A stretch of DNA of 61,625 nt from DATEUP01 sp041485285 (GCA_041485285.1 JBGPJF010000012.1:1-61625); one strand, 5' to 3'. Shown: positions 1 through 8,876, counted from the first letter of the stretch. The notes: generated by a model not told the origin, from the letters alone. Numbers and translations are program-made.

Positions 1-441
1 GAGGAGGCCGTCAACTTCTACGTGTCCCTGTTCAAGGGGGCCCGGATCATCGACGAGATGCGCGTGGAGGAAGACGGCGGCCCGATCCCGAAGGGGGCGC
101 TTCTCCATGCGACCTTCGAAATGGGCGGCCAGGAGTACACGGCCTTCGACGGCGGGCCGTCGTTCTCGTTCTCGCAAGGGTTTTCGCTCGTGGCCACCTG
201 CAAGACCCAGAAGGAACTCGACCACATCTGGCGGGAGCTCTGCGACGGCGGAACGCCCGGCCCCTGCGGGTGGCTCACCGACAAGTTCGGCGTCTCGTGG
301 CAGGTCGTGCCCGAGTCGCTCGGAACGATGATGAGCGACGCCGACAGCGGCAACCCGGAGGCCGTGATGGAAGCGCTGCTGAAGATGGGCAAGCTCGACA
401 TCAAGGGGCTTGAGAAGGCGTACAAGAAGCCGCGCGCGTGA
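1..441 (+). CDS. VOC/PhnB-like (glyoxalase superfamily) protein, 5' truncated
   Basis: The reading frame is open from base 1 and starts mid-protein (EEAVNFYVSLFKGARI...), so the gene begins left of the window and the GTG at 22 is probably internal. The FYVSLF-GA segment, an FEMGGQEYTAFDGG strand and a closing block with W-LTDKFGVSWQVVP are typical of the PhnB / 3-demethylubiquinone-methyltransferase-like branch of the vicinal-oxygen-chelate fold. That fold binds a metal or small ligand in a dimeric beta-alpha barrel; the substrate cannot be told from sequence. The C-terminal extension is a helix with EAVMEALLKMGKLDI. Family confidence is good; function is unknown. Confidence 0.85.
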   Translation, partial: EEAVNFYVSLFKGARIIDEMRVEEDGGPIPKGALLHATFEMGGQEYTAFDGGPSFSFSQGFSLVATCKTQKELDHIWRELCDGGTPGPCGWLTDKFGVSWQVVPESLGTMMSDADSGNPEAVMEALLKMGKLDIKGLEKAYKKPRA

Positions 442-455
442 CGAGCCCGCACGCG

Positions 456-593
456 CTACTTGACCTTCATGATTCCCGTCAGCAGCATGACAGCGATCGC
501 AAGGAGCGTCGCGCCGAACAGGCCGAAGATGTACCAGCCGACCAGGAACCCCGCGAGCGCGCCGATCCCGACCCGAGACCACTGCACGGTCAC
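456..593 (-). CDS. small two-helix membrane protein
   Basis: The minus strand encodes about 45 residues with an obvious hydrophobic pattern: GIGALAGFLVGWYIFGLF, then ATLLAIAVMLLTGIM, then a short basic tail ending KVK. Two tight transmembrane helices are predicted. The GTG at 593 is preceded by GAGGTGG about 11 nt upstream; an in-frame GTG at 608 is an alternative start. The gene converges with the VOC gene, leaving 14 nt between the two stop codons. I recognise no family. The strand choice rests on the clean membrane helices; the plus-strand frame here lacks any protein-like features. Confidence 0.55.
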   Translation of the reverse strand: MTVQWSRVGIGALAGFLVGWYIFGLFGATLLAIAVMLLTGIMKVK

Positions 594-794
594 GCCGATT
601 AAAGCCACCTCAACGCGGGCCTGCGGCAAGGCGCCGGGCCAGTCCTGCCGGCTGACTGCGCGCCCGGGTATTTCGTCTCGACCGCCGCGAAACCACGCGT
701 GGAAGTTGAACGAGCGAGCCGCCGTGGTGTTCCACCTTGATCGTGGCCCCGGGCTTGCTGCCCGCCGGGGCGGGCATTACCTTCGAGCGCACCA

Positions 795-1652
795 CTACTT
801 GCTCCCGTGCGGACCGCCTTGATCTTCACGTGGGCGGTTCCGCGCGACTAGGAGAACGGCGGCGACCCCCACCGCGCCGAGGACGATGCCGAGGAGCCCG
901 AGCACCGCGGCAAACCCGGCCGCGCTCTGCGCCTGCTCAGCGCGGGTCATCCCCTTCTCGGCCAAGGCGCCCGTGGCCTCGAGCTCCACGTTCGCCGCCT
1001 GCAAGTCTGCGGTGAGCGAGGCGATCTCCCCATTTGCCTCCGCAAGGTCGGCGCTCAGGGACGCGTTGGTCTCTGCAAGGTCGGCACGGGTGTCCTCCAG
1101 TTGGGCCTGCGTGGCTGCAAGTTCCGCCTGTGTCGCCCGGAGCGCGGTGGCGTTCTCGTCAAGCGCCGCGGCGGTGCCAGCCACGTCGGCTTGCGTTTCG
1201 GCAAGATCGTTCTGGGTGAGGTTCAGGTCTTGTTGCGTGGCGGCAAGTTCGACGCGCGTATCGGCAAGGTCAGCCTCAAGGTCGGCCGTCGGGTCGTGGA
1301 ACTCGATCTCCACGCTTGAATTGGTCTGATTGGCGCCCGGGTCCCACGCCTCCGCCACGATCGTGTTGAGGCCATCGGCCAGCGCGATTCGCACCGCCCA
1401 TGATCCATCGGCGTGGACGAAGACGATGATTCCGTCGACCGAGACGCTTGCGCCCGGCGTCACGTTCCCCATGACGAGTACCGTGGGCTCGGCGGTTACG
1501 TTTCCCGACACCGGCGAAAGAATCTCGACGGTTAGGGCCGCACTTGCCTGAGCGGAGATCGCGGGAATTACGACGGCGGAAACAAGGCATCCAATCAGCA
1601 GGGCACGGGCGCGCGAGGCGGTCAATCGTCTTTCAACTCCATGGGGAGACAC
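795..1652 (-). CDS. secreted Ig-like and coiled-coil protein with C-terminal membrane anchor
   Basis: A signal peptide (ARALLIGCLVSAVVIPAISAQASA) is followed by one beta-sandwich unit running from VEILSPVSG to VEIEFHD. This resembles Ig-like glucodextranase-B/Bacillopeptidase-type domains, with the usual G-W-V-I--DG-N-I--EAWD pattern. Next is a long heptad coiled coil of about 110 residues built from repeats such as ELAATQAQLEDTRADLAETN, then one transmembrane helix (VLGLLGIVLGAVGVAAVLLVA) and a short charged tail. It is probably a cell-surface stalk protein. GTG at 1652 is the earliest sensible start; TTG at 1625 with an upstream GGAG gives the cleanest signal peptide. Longer forms reaching 1796 add arginine-rich sequence that looks non-coding. 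Confidence 0.75.
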   Translation of the reverse strand: MSPHGVERRLTASRARALLIGCLVSAVVIPAISAQASAALTVEILSPVSGNVTAEPTVLVMGNVTPGASVSVDGIIVFVHADGSWAVRIALADGLNTIVAEAWDPGANQTNSSVEIEFHDPTADLEADLADTRVELAATQQDLNLTQNDLAETQADVAGTAAALDENATALRATQAELAATQAQLEDTRADLAETNASLSADLAEANGEIASLTADLQAANVELEATGALAEKGMTRAEQAQSAAGFAAVLGLLGIVLGAVGVAAVLLVARNRPREDQGGPHGSK

Positions 1653-1798
1653 GCTGCAATGGCGGCGGCGCCCCAGGATAGATACGGCCAAGCCGCCCTT
1701 AAGATTTCGGATGCGCACACCCCGCCGTGGCGTGGTCGCATGTCCAAGCCGCGCTGCTGGAACGCCATCCGTTCGTCCGGGGCTCCCTTGGGGCAACG

Positions 1799-4006
1799 CT
1801 ACGGGTCTCGCTGGGCGCCAGCCCCCGCGGGAGGGCCAGGCGCGCCCCCTCCGGGTGGCAGCGCGGCCGCGTCCATCGCTTCGTCAACGCCATATTCCTC
1901 GCGCAGGCGCGTCCGCAGTCTCTCGCGGCGCTCGCCCTCAAGGAAGTAAATGGTCTTGCGGCCCTCCCGGCGCGTGGAAATGAGCTCCTTCTCGCGCGCC
2001 AGGACGTTGAGGTGGTAGCCGAGGTTCGTGTCGGTCACGGCCTCGCCGTGCGCTTCAAGCATCCGCGAAAGTTCGCCGAAGTTGGCGCTGCCGGCGTCGA
2101 CGAGTTCCTGGAGCACCCGCCGTTGTACAAACGAAAGGGGCGGCAGCGCCTCTTCATCGAAAGTGTATGTGGCGCCGTAAAACCGCACCGACATGCCGCT
2201 CACGACGCGCCGGATGTCCCCGTTGCGCTCCAGCACCCGAAGATGGTAAGCGCAAGCGCCATTCGAAAGTGCAAGGCGCCGCCGCACGTGTGCGTAATTA
2301 GCTCCCGGGTTGTCCTCGATGAATTGGAGCAGGCGCCCGCGCGTGAACTGGTTGCGGACGTCGTCGCTTCGCAGGCGGGTGAAGAGCGGAATCGCCGTGG
2401 CCCCAAGGGCGACTTGTCCTCTTGGAGTCGACAACACGACGATGGCGCCCGCCAGAACTCCGGCAAGGGCCGCGACAGCCGGCAGGAGGGTAAATGGGCC
2501 GCCAGGGGCGGCGCTCCATCGGGCGAACGCCGTTTTCGGGCCGTCCATCATGATCGAGGCGTTGGCGGAGGCGCCGCCTGCGGCACCCTCCCAGCCCGCG
2601 AAGACGAAGTGGCCCACCTGGTCGACTACATCCATCTCGGGAATGGAAACGGCGGCAAGCGAGCCCTCGGGATACCAACCGCCCCCAAGCGGCTTCCCGT
2701 GGTCGCTCACGACCGACAGGAGGTACTCCCTCAACCAAACGGCGCGCACGCCGAGCCCGGATGCAATCGGGACCTCCACGCTTGCGTTCGGCGAGTTCAC
2801 CGCGCCTGTCCACCCCCTGAAGGTCCATCGGGTGTCGGAAGTGTTGGTGGGCTGCGATTGCAGCGTCACCACCGCCACCTCACCGGGGTCGTACCACCCC
2901 GCTCCGGTGGCCGACGCGGGTGACGCGTCGACCGCTACGAGGTACTGTGTCCGCCACGCCGCGGACAGGACCTTTGGACCGTCCATCCGCACGCTAAGGT
3001 TGGCCGCCGTGGAGTTTACGGCTCCAGACCACGCGACGAAAAGTTGACGCTGGTCACCTTGCGTCTCCGTGGCCATGGCGAGGGCCACGTCCGCTTCGGC
3101 CCCGTCCGCGTACCAGCCATCGCCGGAGGCGCCGCCAAAAGGCGAGTTGATGGTTAGCGCGTGCTGCGTCACCCACTCGAACGCGATGGTCCTAGGCCCG
3201 TCCATGAAGACCGAACCGTTGGTCGCGGGGCTGAGCGGGCCGAGGGCCGGAAGCAGGCGCCACCCAAGGTAGTGCTCGCGGGTGGCCGAGCCATTCTCGG
3301 CTGGCGGCGTGACGTGGAATAGCCCCGAGTCCCTCGACGGGTACCAACAGTCGCTCAAAGAACAGCCGGCACCGGCGCTTGGCGGCGCGGAGAGTGTCAA
3401 GAAATACTCGGTCCCCTCGTAGGCGCCCTGGAGCCGTAGCGGACCATCTACGGCGACCCTCCGCCGCGCGCTTGACCCGTCCAGCCACGAGAACGCGGAA
3501 TTGCGAACGCCAGGGGGCGCAATTTGGATCTCGATTGGAAAGATGTCATGCGAACTGCCGGCCGCCCACCAGAACTCGACCGGGGTGGAGTAGGTGGCGT
3601 TGTCCACCGTCAACTCTAGCCCCGCAGGCGAGATCGAAATGTTCACGGGGAATTCCGTCGAGAATCCCGCCACCAGGGTTGTGGCGTTGTCGACATGTAG
3701 CGTGTGCTGCAGGAGTCCGCCATCCGACCAATTCGAGAACACGTAACGGGCGGTCTCGAGGGACTGGGGCGTGTCGACGGAGATCGTATGGTCGGAGCCA
3801 TTCGCCCATGAGTAGGTTTGGGGGGAGCGTATCGTGACATTGTCCACGACGATAGTGAGGTTCGGCGGCGACGTCGTGAAAGTAACGTCCACCGTGGAAA
3901 GGGGAACCGCGCCGCCCGCCGATGGGAAGGAGATGATCAGGAGTCCCACAACGGCGCCGACCAGCAGCGTCACGTACGCGGGGAGGCGCCACGGGGTCGC
4001 GCCCAC
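1799..4006 (-). CDS. membrane-anchored receptor-regulator: extracellular beta-repeats, TM helix, two wHTH domains
   Basis: Residues 1-30 are an uncleaved signal/TM segment. About 470 residues of repeats follow, with the pattern GWY-P/DG----V-------FxxWSG-----ANxSVxMDGPKTxxAxW, like the InlB B-repeat/MDGP-type beta repeats of archaeal surface proteins. One TM helix lies at about 503-527. The cytoplasmic part has two winged-helix domains (about 550-612 and 627-692); the first contains NGACAYHLRVLERNG. The tail is Pro/Gly/Ala-rich. The layout suggests a one-component sensor that binds a ligand outside and DNA inside. The C-terminal half is clearly paralogous to that of the protein at 15815-19840. 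The GTG start lies 25 nt after a GCTTAAGC box, so the transcript is probably leaderless. Confidence 0.85.
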   Translation of the reverse strand: MGATPWRLPAYVTLLVGAVVGLLIISFPSAGGAVPLSTVDVTFTTSPPNLTIVVDNVTIRSPQTYSWANGSDHTISVDTPQSLETARYVFSNWSDGGLLQHTLHVDNATTLVAGFSTEFPVNISISPAGLELTVDNATYSTPVEFWWAAGSSHDIFPIEIQIAPPGVRNSAFSWLDGSSARRRVAVDGPLRLQGAYEGTEYFLTLSAPPSAGAGCSLSDCWYPSRDSGLFHVTPPAENGSATREHYLGWRLLPALGPLSPATNGSVFMDGPRTIAFEWVTQHALTINSPFGGASGDGWYADGAEADVALAMATETQGDQRQLFVAWSGAVNSTAANLSVRMDGPKVLSAAWRTQYLVAVDASPASATGAGWYDPGEVAVVTLQSQPTNTSDTRWTFRGWTGAVNSPNASVEVPIASGLGVRAVWLREYLLSVVSDHGKPLGGGWYPEGSLAAVSIPEMDVVDQVGHFVFAGWEGAAGGASANASIMMDGPKTAFARWSAAPGGPFTLLPAVAALAGVLAGAIVVLSTPRGQVALGATAIPLFTRLRSDDVRNQFTRGRLLQFIEDNPGANYAHVRRRLALSNGACAYHLRVLERNGDIRRVVSGMSVRFYGATYTFDEEALPPLSFVQRRVLQELVDAGSANFGELSRMLEAHGEAVTDTNLGYHLNVLAREKELISTRREGRKTIYFLEGERRERLRTRLREEYGVDEAMDAAALPPGGGAPGPPAGAGAQRDP

Positions 4007-4028
4007 GCGTCGCTTGCAGGGCCCTCTT

Positions 4029-4038
4029 TGCTTAAGCA
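4029..4038 (-). promoter_or_regulatory. TATA-like box for the wHTH receptor gene
   Basis: GCTTAAGC, a perfect 8-bp palindrome, sits about 25 nt upstream of the GTG start at 4006 on the minus strand. That is the distance expected for an archaeal TATA box with a leaderless transcript. The assignment rests on spacing alone. Confidence 0.45.
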
Positions 4039-4262
4039 GGTCGAACCACCGTTCCTGATGAGAAACTCTGGCGCGTTCGGAAGGCCTTGCGAGAGGGATA
4101 TTAAGGCGATCGGCGCCGCGCCCGTCCTAGTATTTGGCCCGCGATGTAGCGGCACCGGTCAAACAATCCAAATACATGCCCGGTGGCCGGTTCAACAACC
4201 TTAAGCCGTCTTCGCGCGTCATTCCCGGCTGGGGCGAGCACACGCGGACTCTCCCCGTTTTC

Positions 4263-5399
4263 ATGGCTGGTGCCTGCAGCCTCTGCATCGTCCTGGCTGC
4301 GGTGTGGGGCGCCGCGCTCGCGGCCCAGGAAACACCCCCCCTCTGCGGCGGCTTTCCGGCCACCAAGGTCGGGACCGAGGGCAACGACGTGATTTTTGGC
4401 ACGCCGAACAACGACGTCATTGTCGCGCTCGGGGGGAACGACACCGTGTACGCGCTGGGCGGGGATGACATCATCTGTGGCGGCCCGGGAGACGACCGCT
4501 TGTATGGAAACCGGGGCGACGACGAGCTCTATGGGGACTGGATTGTCGGGACCGACGGGCCTGACTCGTTGCGCGGCGGCGACGACCTGTTGGACGGCGG
4601 CCCGGGCTTCGACTACTTCCAAGGCGACGCGATCATCGGCATGGCCGGAGACGACAACCTGGTGGGGGGCACCGACCGAATCGTCTCGGGGCCGGGCGGC
4701 AATCCGAACCAAAGGCCGCTGCGAACCGGGGGCATCTCGCCCCGCGACGCCATGCTCTACTACAGCGGGGGCGACGGGCTACTCGGACAGGACGGGGACG
4801 ATGTCCTCACCGGTGCCGACGACCTCTTTCTGGGTGGGGGCGGGCCGGACCATTACGGCGGCGACGTGTTGTTCGGAGGGAATGGGAACGACACAATCTA
4901 CGGCGGCAACGACCTGATGTATGGGGGGCTCGGCGACGACTCCCTTGCAGGCGAAAACGCCGGCGACATCGTGAGAATGGACGGCGCCGACAAAATCTAC
5001 GCGGGCAACGACCACATCTATGGCGGCCCCGGAAATGACTGGCTCGCCGGCGAACGCATCCAGGGAGGTGAAGGAGACGACCTCATTGTCTGCGGGGACG
5101 ACTACATCGACGCCGGCTCGGGGGACGACCAAATCGAGGCCGAATCCGTGTCCGCCGACCTCCCTTTCGGCGGAGGGGTCGGAAACGACACGATCGTCGC
5201 TGGCGCGGACACGGTTTTTGCCGGTTACGGGGACGACACCATCTACGGGGAGCTGGTGATCGACGCAGAGGTTCAGACGGCCGGAAACGACACGATCGAT
5301 GCCGGCGCCGGGACGGACTGGTGCGACGGGGGCCAGGGCGTCGACACCGCGCGCCGGTGCGAAACCGCGGTCGAGGTAGAAGATGTTCGATGGCGTTAG
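4263..5399 (+). CDS. secreted RTX (hemolysin-type calcium-binding repeat) protein
   Basis: The start at ATG 4263 gives a signal peptide (CSLCIVLAAVWGAALAA) before the mature region. The rest is made of RTX nonapeptide-like units of the GGxGxDxxxG type (for example GGPGDDRLYGN, GGNGNDTIYGG, GAGTDWCDGGQGVD), which in known families fold into a Ca2+-binding parallel beta roll. A closing Cys pair (DWCDGG ... RRCE) may lock the end of the roll. Typical RTX proteins leave through type I secretion with a C-terminal signal; here a Sec-type N-terminal signal is visible instead. In-frame TTG 4134 and ATG 4176 lie upstream but would bury the signal peptide. Close paralogue of the next gene. Confidence 0.85.
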   Translation: MAGACSLCIVLAAVWGAALAAQETPPLCGGFPATKVGTEGNDVIFGTPNNDVIVALGGNDTVYALGGDDIICGGPGDDRLYGNRGDDELYGDWIVGTDGPDSLRGGDDLLDGGPGFDYFQGDAIIGMAGDDNLVGGTDRIVSGPGGNPNQRPLRTGGISPRDAMLYYSGGDGLLGQDGDDVLTGADDLFLGGGGPDHYGGDVLFGGNGNDTIYGGNDLMYGGLGDDSLAGENAGDIVRMDGADKIYAGNDHIYGGPGNDWLAGERIQGGEGDDLIVCGDDYIDAGSGDDQIEAESVSADLPFGGGVGNDTIVAGADTVFAGYGDDTIYGELVIDAEVQTAGNDTIDAGAGTDWCDGGQGVDTARRCETAVEVEDVRWR

Positions 5400-5531
5400 C
5401 GGGCGCGCGGTTCTCGCGCGGCCCGAGGAACGGGATTTGTACCAACCGCCTTTTGAACCACCCCAGGGGCCGTCTCAATCGACTTATGCACGTTTTGCAA
5501 CTTCATCGGGCTCCGCTGTGGGGCGGAGAAA

Positions 5532-6632
5532 ATGTCGAGGAAGCTAATGGGCACGGTTTTGGGGCTTGCACTTGTGATCATGGTCTTCCCGCTAGCGAGC
5601 GCGGATTCGGCCAAGTGTGCCTACGATAACCACAAGAATCCGAGCACCGTCAGCGCGTCGATCCAGGGGACCGACGGGGATGATGTCCTCACCGGAACCG
5701 AAGGGGCGGACGTCATCGCAGGCCTTGGCGGGGACGACACGATTTACGGCCTCGGGGGCGACGACATCATTTGTGGAGGGCCCGGAAATGACATCATCTA
5801 CGGCGGTGGCGGTGCCGACTTCATCGCCGGCGATTACATCGTAGGGACTTCGCGCGACGATGCGCTCACCGGCGGCGACGACACAATCTACGCAGGGGAC
5901 GGGAACGATTGGGTCAACGGCGACCTCCTTCTTGGAGACAACGGGGATGACACGCTGGTGGGAGGGGAGGACGTGATTTACCTGGGCGCAGGCGACGACC
6001 AGGCCCAGGGCGACCTCCTGCGCGGCGACCAAGGCGATGACATCCTCCTCTGCGGTGACGACTACATCGACGCTGGCGACGGCGACGATGGGCTCCTGGA
6101 GTTCGTTGCGGGGGACACGGGCCAAGCGGGTCCGGGCAACGACGAGATCTACGGCGGCGACGACACCATCCTGGGGGGCGCGGGCGTCGACCGGATCATC
6201 GCAGACGAAAACATCGGCCAGGCCGGGGACGACCTGGTCGTCGGAGGCAACGACTATGTCGACGGCGGTGACGGCGATGACAGCCTCCTTACCGGAGACG
6301 GGCTCGGGGGCGACGCGGCGTGGGCAGGCCATGACGGCGATGACACGCTGATTGCCGGCGACGACGTGATCCTCGGAGGCGCGGGCAACGACGACCTGCG
6401 CGGTGACGGCCTGGCTGGCTGGACCGAGAACGACACGGCGGTGTTCGGGAACGACTACCTTGACGGGGGAGCGGGGGACGACACGCTCCGCGGCGATTTC
6501 GACTTCAACGACATCGAGGTCCGTAGCGGGGGCGACGATGACCTTCAGTGCGGCGCGGGCACGGACACTGCCGACGGCGGGATCGGAACCGATACGAGCT
6601 CCGATTGCGAAACCACCGTCAACATCCCGTGA
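5532..6632 (+). CDS. secreted RTX calcium-binding repeat protein, paralogue of the previous gene
   Basis: The signal peptide is MGTVLGLALVIMVFPLASA, followed by a mature protein of about 340 residues built almost wholly of GGxGxDxxxG units (GGDDTIYGLGGDDIICGG, GGPGNDIIYGGGG). Its first repeats are nearly identical to those of the 4263-5399 product, and both end in the same Cys-closed motif (DLQCGAGTD ... SDCETT). A recent tandem duplication is the simplest reading. Expected role: extracellular Ca2+-stabilised matrix or surface-layer-associated protein; no catalytic domain is present. A CTTATG box about 50 nt upstream could be the promoter. It is separated from the first copy by about 130 nt. 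Confidence 0.85.
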   Translation: MSRKLMGTVLGLALVIMVFPLASADSAKCAYDNHKNPSTVSASIQGTDGDDVLTGTEGADVIAGLGGDDTIYGLGGDDIICGGPGNDIIYGGGGADFIAGDYIVGTSRDDALTGGDDTIYAGDGNDWVNGDLLLGDNGDDTLVGGEDVIYLGAGDDQAQGDLLRGDQGDDILLCGDDYIDAGDGDDGLLEFVAGDTGQAGPGNDEIYGGDDTILGGAGVDRIIADENIGQAGDDLVVGGNDYVDGGDGDDSLLTGDGLGGDAAWAGHDGDDTLIAGDDVILGGAGNDDLRGDGLAGWTENDTAVFGNDYLDGGAGDDTLRGDFDFNDIEVRSGGDDDLQCGAGTDTADGGIGTDTSSDCETTVNIP

Positions 6633-6704
6633 GTGGCAAGGTCGCGGTGGACAAACGATACGTCAATTCACAACAGAGGGACCACGAAAACGACGGTAGA
6701 AACC

Positions 6705-7157
6705 ATGGCTGGAACAATAGGGATCGAGTTGGTATTGAGGCGGGGCCTTGTGATCGCATTGTTGGGTTCGCTGGCGCTTGCAGCGGTTCCGGCAACGGCC
6801 GCGGCGTCGAGCACCTACGGGTGGGCGCTGTCGTGCAAGGGCTACGGCTTCGGGGACGCGTACTGGGAGTGGACATCCAATGGAGTCCCCATCAGCAACC
6901 GCTCCGGCCTTACGGGCTGCGAAGGCGACCAGAAGTCGTCGGCTTCTGGATTGACGCGTCCCGCGGGCGCTGATGGGATCACGGTCTACCTGTTTGCAGG
7001 GTACACCGAGGGCGGGCCGATCCTGGGCGACAGCAAGGTCTCCGAGAAGTCATTCAAGGTGGACGCCTCGTTCAATTTCAAGTCGAGCATCACCTTCACC
7101 GACACCAGCTACGCCGTGAAGCTCCAATACACCGTGTCACTCACATTGACCGGCTGA
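6705..7157 (+). CDS. small secreted protein, YxWAL family (paralogue at 15139)
   Basis: ATG 6705 opens a signal peptide (LVIALLGSLALAAVPATAAAS). The mature part begins YGWALSCKGYGFGDAYWEW, has one Cys pair (SC...GC) and ends in alternating hydrophobic strands, so an all-beta secreted fold is likely. The gene at 15139 encodes the same layout (YEWALTCYESGYVAWDW, then VEKSF), so the two define a local paralogous family. I recognise no named domain. An in-frame upstream start at 6633 would place about 24 polar residues before the signal peptide and is less likely. Confidence 0.7.
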   Translation: MAGTIGIELVLRRGLVIALLGSLALAAVPATAAASSTYGWALSCKGYGFGDAYWEWTSNGVPISNRSGLTGCEGDQKSSASGLTRPAGADGITVYLFAGYTEGGPILGDSKVSEKSFKVDASFNFKSSITFTDTSYAVKLQYTVSLTLTG

Positions 7158-7183
7158 ACGAAGACGAGAGGGGGGACACAATC

Positions 7184-7492
7184 ATGTTCGGTACACTTGG
7201 ACTCGGACGAGGACGTGGAGCGGGCCAGAAGCTGAAGCGAACCAGGGGCGGCGCCGGGATCCCGGCGCTGCGGCGCACCGCGATCATCGCGGTCGTTGCG
7301 ACGGGAATCATCGCGCTTGCGCTCGTGATCCCCGCAGCGGCGGCGGACAAGGCGATCGCGCGCGACGACAAGAACGGCACGTGCCCGTGGGCGCAGTACC
7401 CGCACCTCGACTTCATTGTGTACGGCGACTTCTGGACCTACGACTGGATTCCCTTCGACAAGAATGGCAACGACATGGTTTGCCTCCCCTAG
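7184..7492 (+). CDS. small secreted protein with C-terminal DxNGNxxVC motif
   Basis: A strong Shine-Dalgarno (GAGAGGGGGG) precedes ATG 7184. The N-terminus is basic (KLKRTRGG), then a hydrophobic signal segment (TAIIAVVATGIIALALVIPAAAA) and a mature domain of about 50 residues with a Cys near its start (GTCPW) and the ending FDKNGNDMVCLP. The DxNGNxxVC ending recurs in the products at 14198 and 19927 and resembles the Excalibur-like Ca2+-loop/Cys motif of small secreted proteins. The two cysteines could form a disulfide. No enzymatic role is suggested. Confidence 0.7.
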   Translation: MFGTLGLGRGRGAGQKLKRTRGGAGIPALRRTAIIAVVATGIIALALVIPAAAADKAIARDDKNGTCPWAQYPHLDFIVYGDFWTYDWIPFDKNGNDMVCLP

Positions 7493-7562
7493 GCGGTTGC
7501 TCCTCGGAGGGATTCCAAGGAGAGAACCGGCGCGTGCTCGACGGGCGCCGGACGAAGGCGGA

Positions 7563-7600
7563 GTGCCGCGGGGGAGACTTGGACGCGGGTTTGCCGGCAA
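7563..7600 (+). repeat. tRNA-Ser-3'-end-containing direct repeat, copy 1
   Basis: About 38 bp related to the copies at 13118, 13972, 22717, 23375 and 24763, all in the same orientation. On the minus strand the second half matches the last ~20 nt of the tRNA-Ser(CGA) gene at 24805-24888. This copy has two changes in the tRNA-derived half and lacks the flanking A/T tract, so it is among the most diverged. Confidence 0.75.
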
Positions 7601-7633
7601 AACGCCTGGGCCCCCGACGACGCGAGTGAACCT

Positions 7634-7643
7634 GCTTTAATAC
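7634..7643 (+). promoter_or_regulatory. TATA-like box of the DUF1059-like gene
   Basis: CTTTAATACG lies about 27 nt before ATG 7666, the spacing for a leaderless archaeal transcript. Confidence 0.5.
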
Positions 7644-7665
7644 GGGGGAACGCCTCGAAGGCGCC

Positions 7666-7821
7666 ATGGCAAACATGGCCACCTGCGCCTGCGGCTGGAC
7701 GGTCATCTCGCCGCAGGGCGCCGAGGACGTGAAGAAGCACGTCGTGATCCACGTCGGGGACGCACACCCGGGGACCAAAGTGACCGAAGGCGAAATCCGC
7801 ACCATGATCAAGTCTGTTTAG
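7666..7821 (+). CDS. DUF1059-like small protein
   Basis: This 51-residue protein begins MANMATCACGWTVISPQGAEDVKKH. The Cys-x-Cys-G-W opening, the AEDVKKHVVIHVGDAHPG helix and the closing EIRTMIKSV match the layout of DUF1059 (short proteins with a Cys pair followed by a helix with a conserved His). The function of the family is unknown; metal binding by the Cys and His residues is plausible. The coding end overlaps the 3' end of the convergent regulator gene by 14 nt. It is leaderless judging by the TATA box at 7634. Confidence 0.7.
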   Translation: MANMATCACGWTVISPQGAEDVKKHVVIHVGDAHPGTKVTEGEIRTMIKSV

Positions 7822-8794
7822 AACCCCGGCGAACCCCTCTTCCGGCCGAGGCGGCCGCGCGGGCTTCCAGAATCTTCTGGTCAATCAGCCGATCTATCCA
7901 ATTGGGCCGCGGCGGCTCGATGACTTCCTTGAGGATCAGAATCGAGCACCACCGCACGCCATTCACCGCGAGCAAATCCATGGCCGCCTCCTCGGGCTCG
8001 GCGAGGGTGAAGGCGAAGAAGCTGAGGAGCAGCACGTCGCCGGGCAGTTCGCGGATCGCCCAAAGTTGTTCGCGGCGTTTGTCGCGCACCGCCCGAACAA
8101 TGGCGCCCTTCCGCTCCGGTTCAATGGCGACCCCCAGCTCGTAGAACACCAGCCCCTCCTGCTTTTGGGGGTTGATGACCGCGCGCACGCGCACCGAGCC
8201 GGCGTCCGTGATCTTTCGGATCCGGTATTGCGCCATCCGCTGGGAGATCGACAACCCCTCGGCGACTTCCTTGTGGCTCGACCTGGCGTCGTAGCGGAGC
8301 CTTGCGATGACCTGCCAGTCGAGCCGGTCAAGCTTCGACCCTGGGGCAGCGATGGGCGAGCTGCCGAGGTTGTTCCGCCTGAGCTCGAAGTGGCCGGCGA
8401 CCTCCCCGGTCAGCTGCTCGGCCCGCTCGGGCGAGGCGCTGGCAATCGAGACCGAAAACGTGGGGCCGAGGTAATCGACCACCTCCACGATGCCGGGCAA
8501 CGCCTCCGTGTACCGTACAGCGCCGATTTTGGTCGCGACGTTCATCGCCTCGAACCGGCAGATCTCCAGGTGCTTGAGCCCGAAGAGCCCGAGCTCCGGC
8601 GTCGCCTGGTAGTATTTGATGAACCCCGTCTCCTCCATTTTTTGGATGCGCAGGCGCACGGTCTTCTCATCGAGGCCCAGCTTGCGCGAAATCGCCGCGG
8701 GGCCGATCTGCTGCTCGCCAGGCGCGATGAAGCCCATCTCCTTGAAGGCGAGTTCGCAGAAGACCCGCACATCGGTGGCGTCCATGGCGGCCAT
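7808..8794 (-). CDS. double-HTH Lrp/AsnC-like transcriptional regulator
   Basis: From ATG 8794 (MAAMDATDVRVF) the protein has two similar halves. Each half opens with a winged HTH: ISRKLGLDEKTVRLRIQKMEETGFIKYY in the first, and LDRLDWQVIARLRYDARSSHKEVAEGLSISQRMAQYRIRKITDAGSV in the second. Each HTH is followed by a domain resembling the alpha/beta ligand domain of Lrp proteins (AVINPQK, FYELGVAIEPE). A GCTTATC box about 25 nt upstream of 8794 supports this start; the longer frame to 8962 runs through the divergent osmC promoter. It is transcribed divergently from osmC and may control it through the palindromic element at 8877-8922 (inference). Confidence 0.75.
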   Translation of the reverse strand: MAAMDATDVRVFCELAFKEMGFIAPGEQQIGPAAISRKLGLDEKTVRLRIQKMEETGFIKYYQATPELGLFGLKHLEICRFEAMNVATKIGAVRYTEALPGIVEVVDYLGPTFSVSIASASPERAEQLTGEVAGHFELRRNNLGSSPIAAPGSKLDRLDWQVIARLRYDARSSHKEVAEGLSISQRMAQYRIRKITDAGSVRVRAVINPQKQEGLVFYELGVAIEPERKGAIVRAVRDKRREQLWAIRELPGDVLLLSFFAFTLAEPEEAAMDLLAVNGVRWCSILILKEVIEPPRPNWIDRLIDQKILEARAAASAGRGVRRGSKQT

Positions 8795-8876
8795 CCACGT
8801 GGCGAGAGAGAGATAAGCAAGCCGGGGGCCCCGAATGGGGATCTCCGCCCGCGCGGCCCCGAGGGGCGCCCGAAAG

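Noticed and set aside
610..795. 61-residue minus-strand frame overlapping the stop of the coiled-coil gene (TAGTG)
   Set aside because: Only the first ~30 residues look protein-like; the remainder is Arg/Pro-rich with no family. It could be real but is unsupported.
460..822. 120-residue plus-strand frame
   Set aside because: Composition is low-complexity Pro/Arg/Thr; the minus strand in the same place encodes clean TM helices (456-593).
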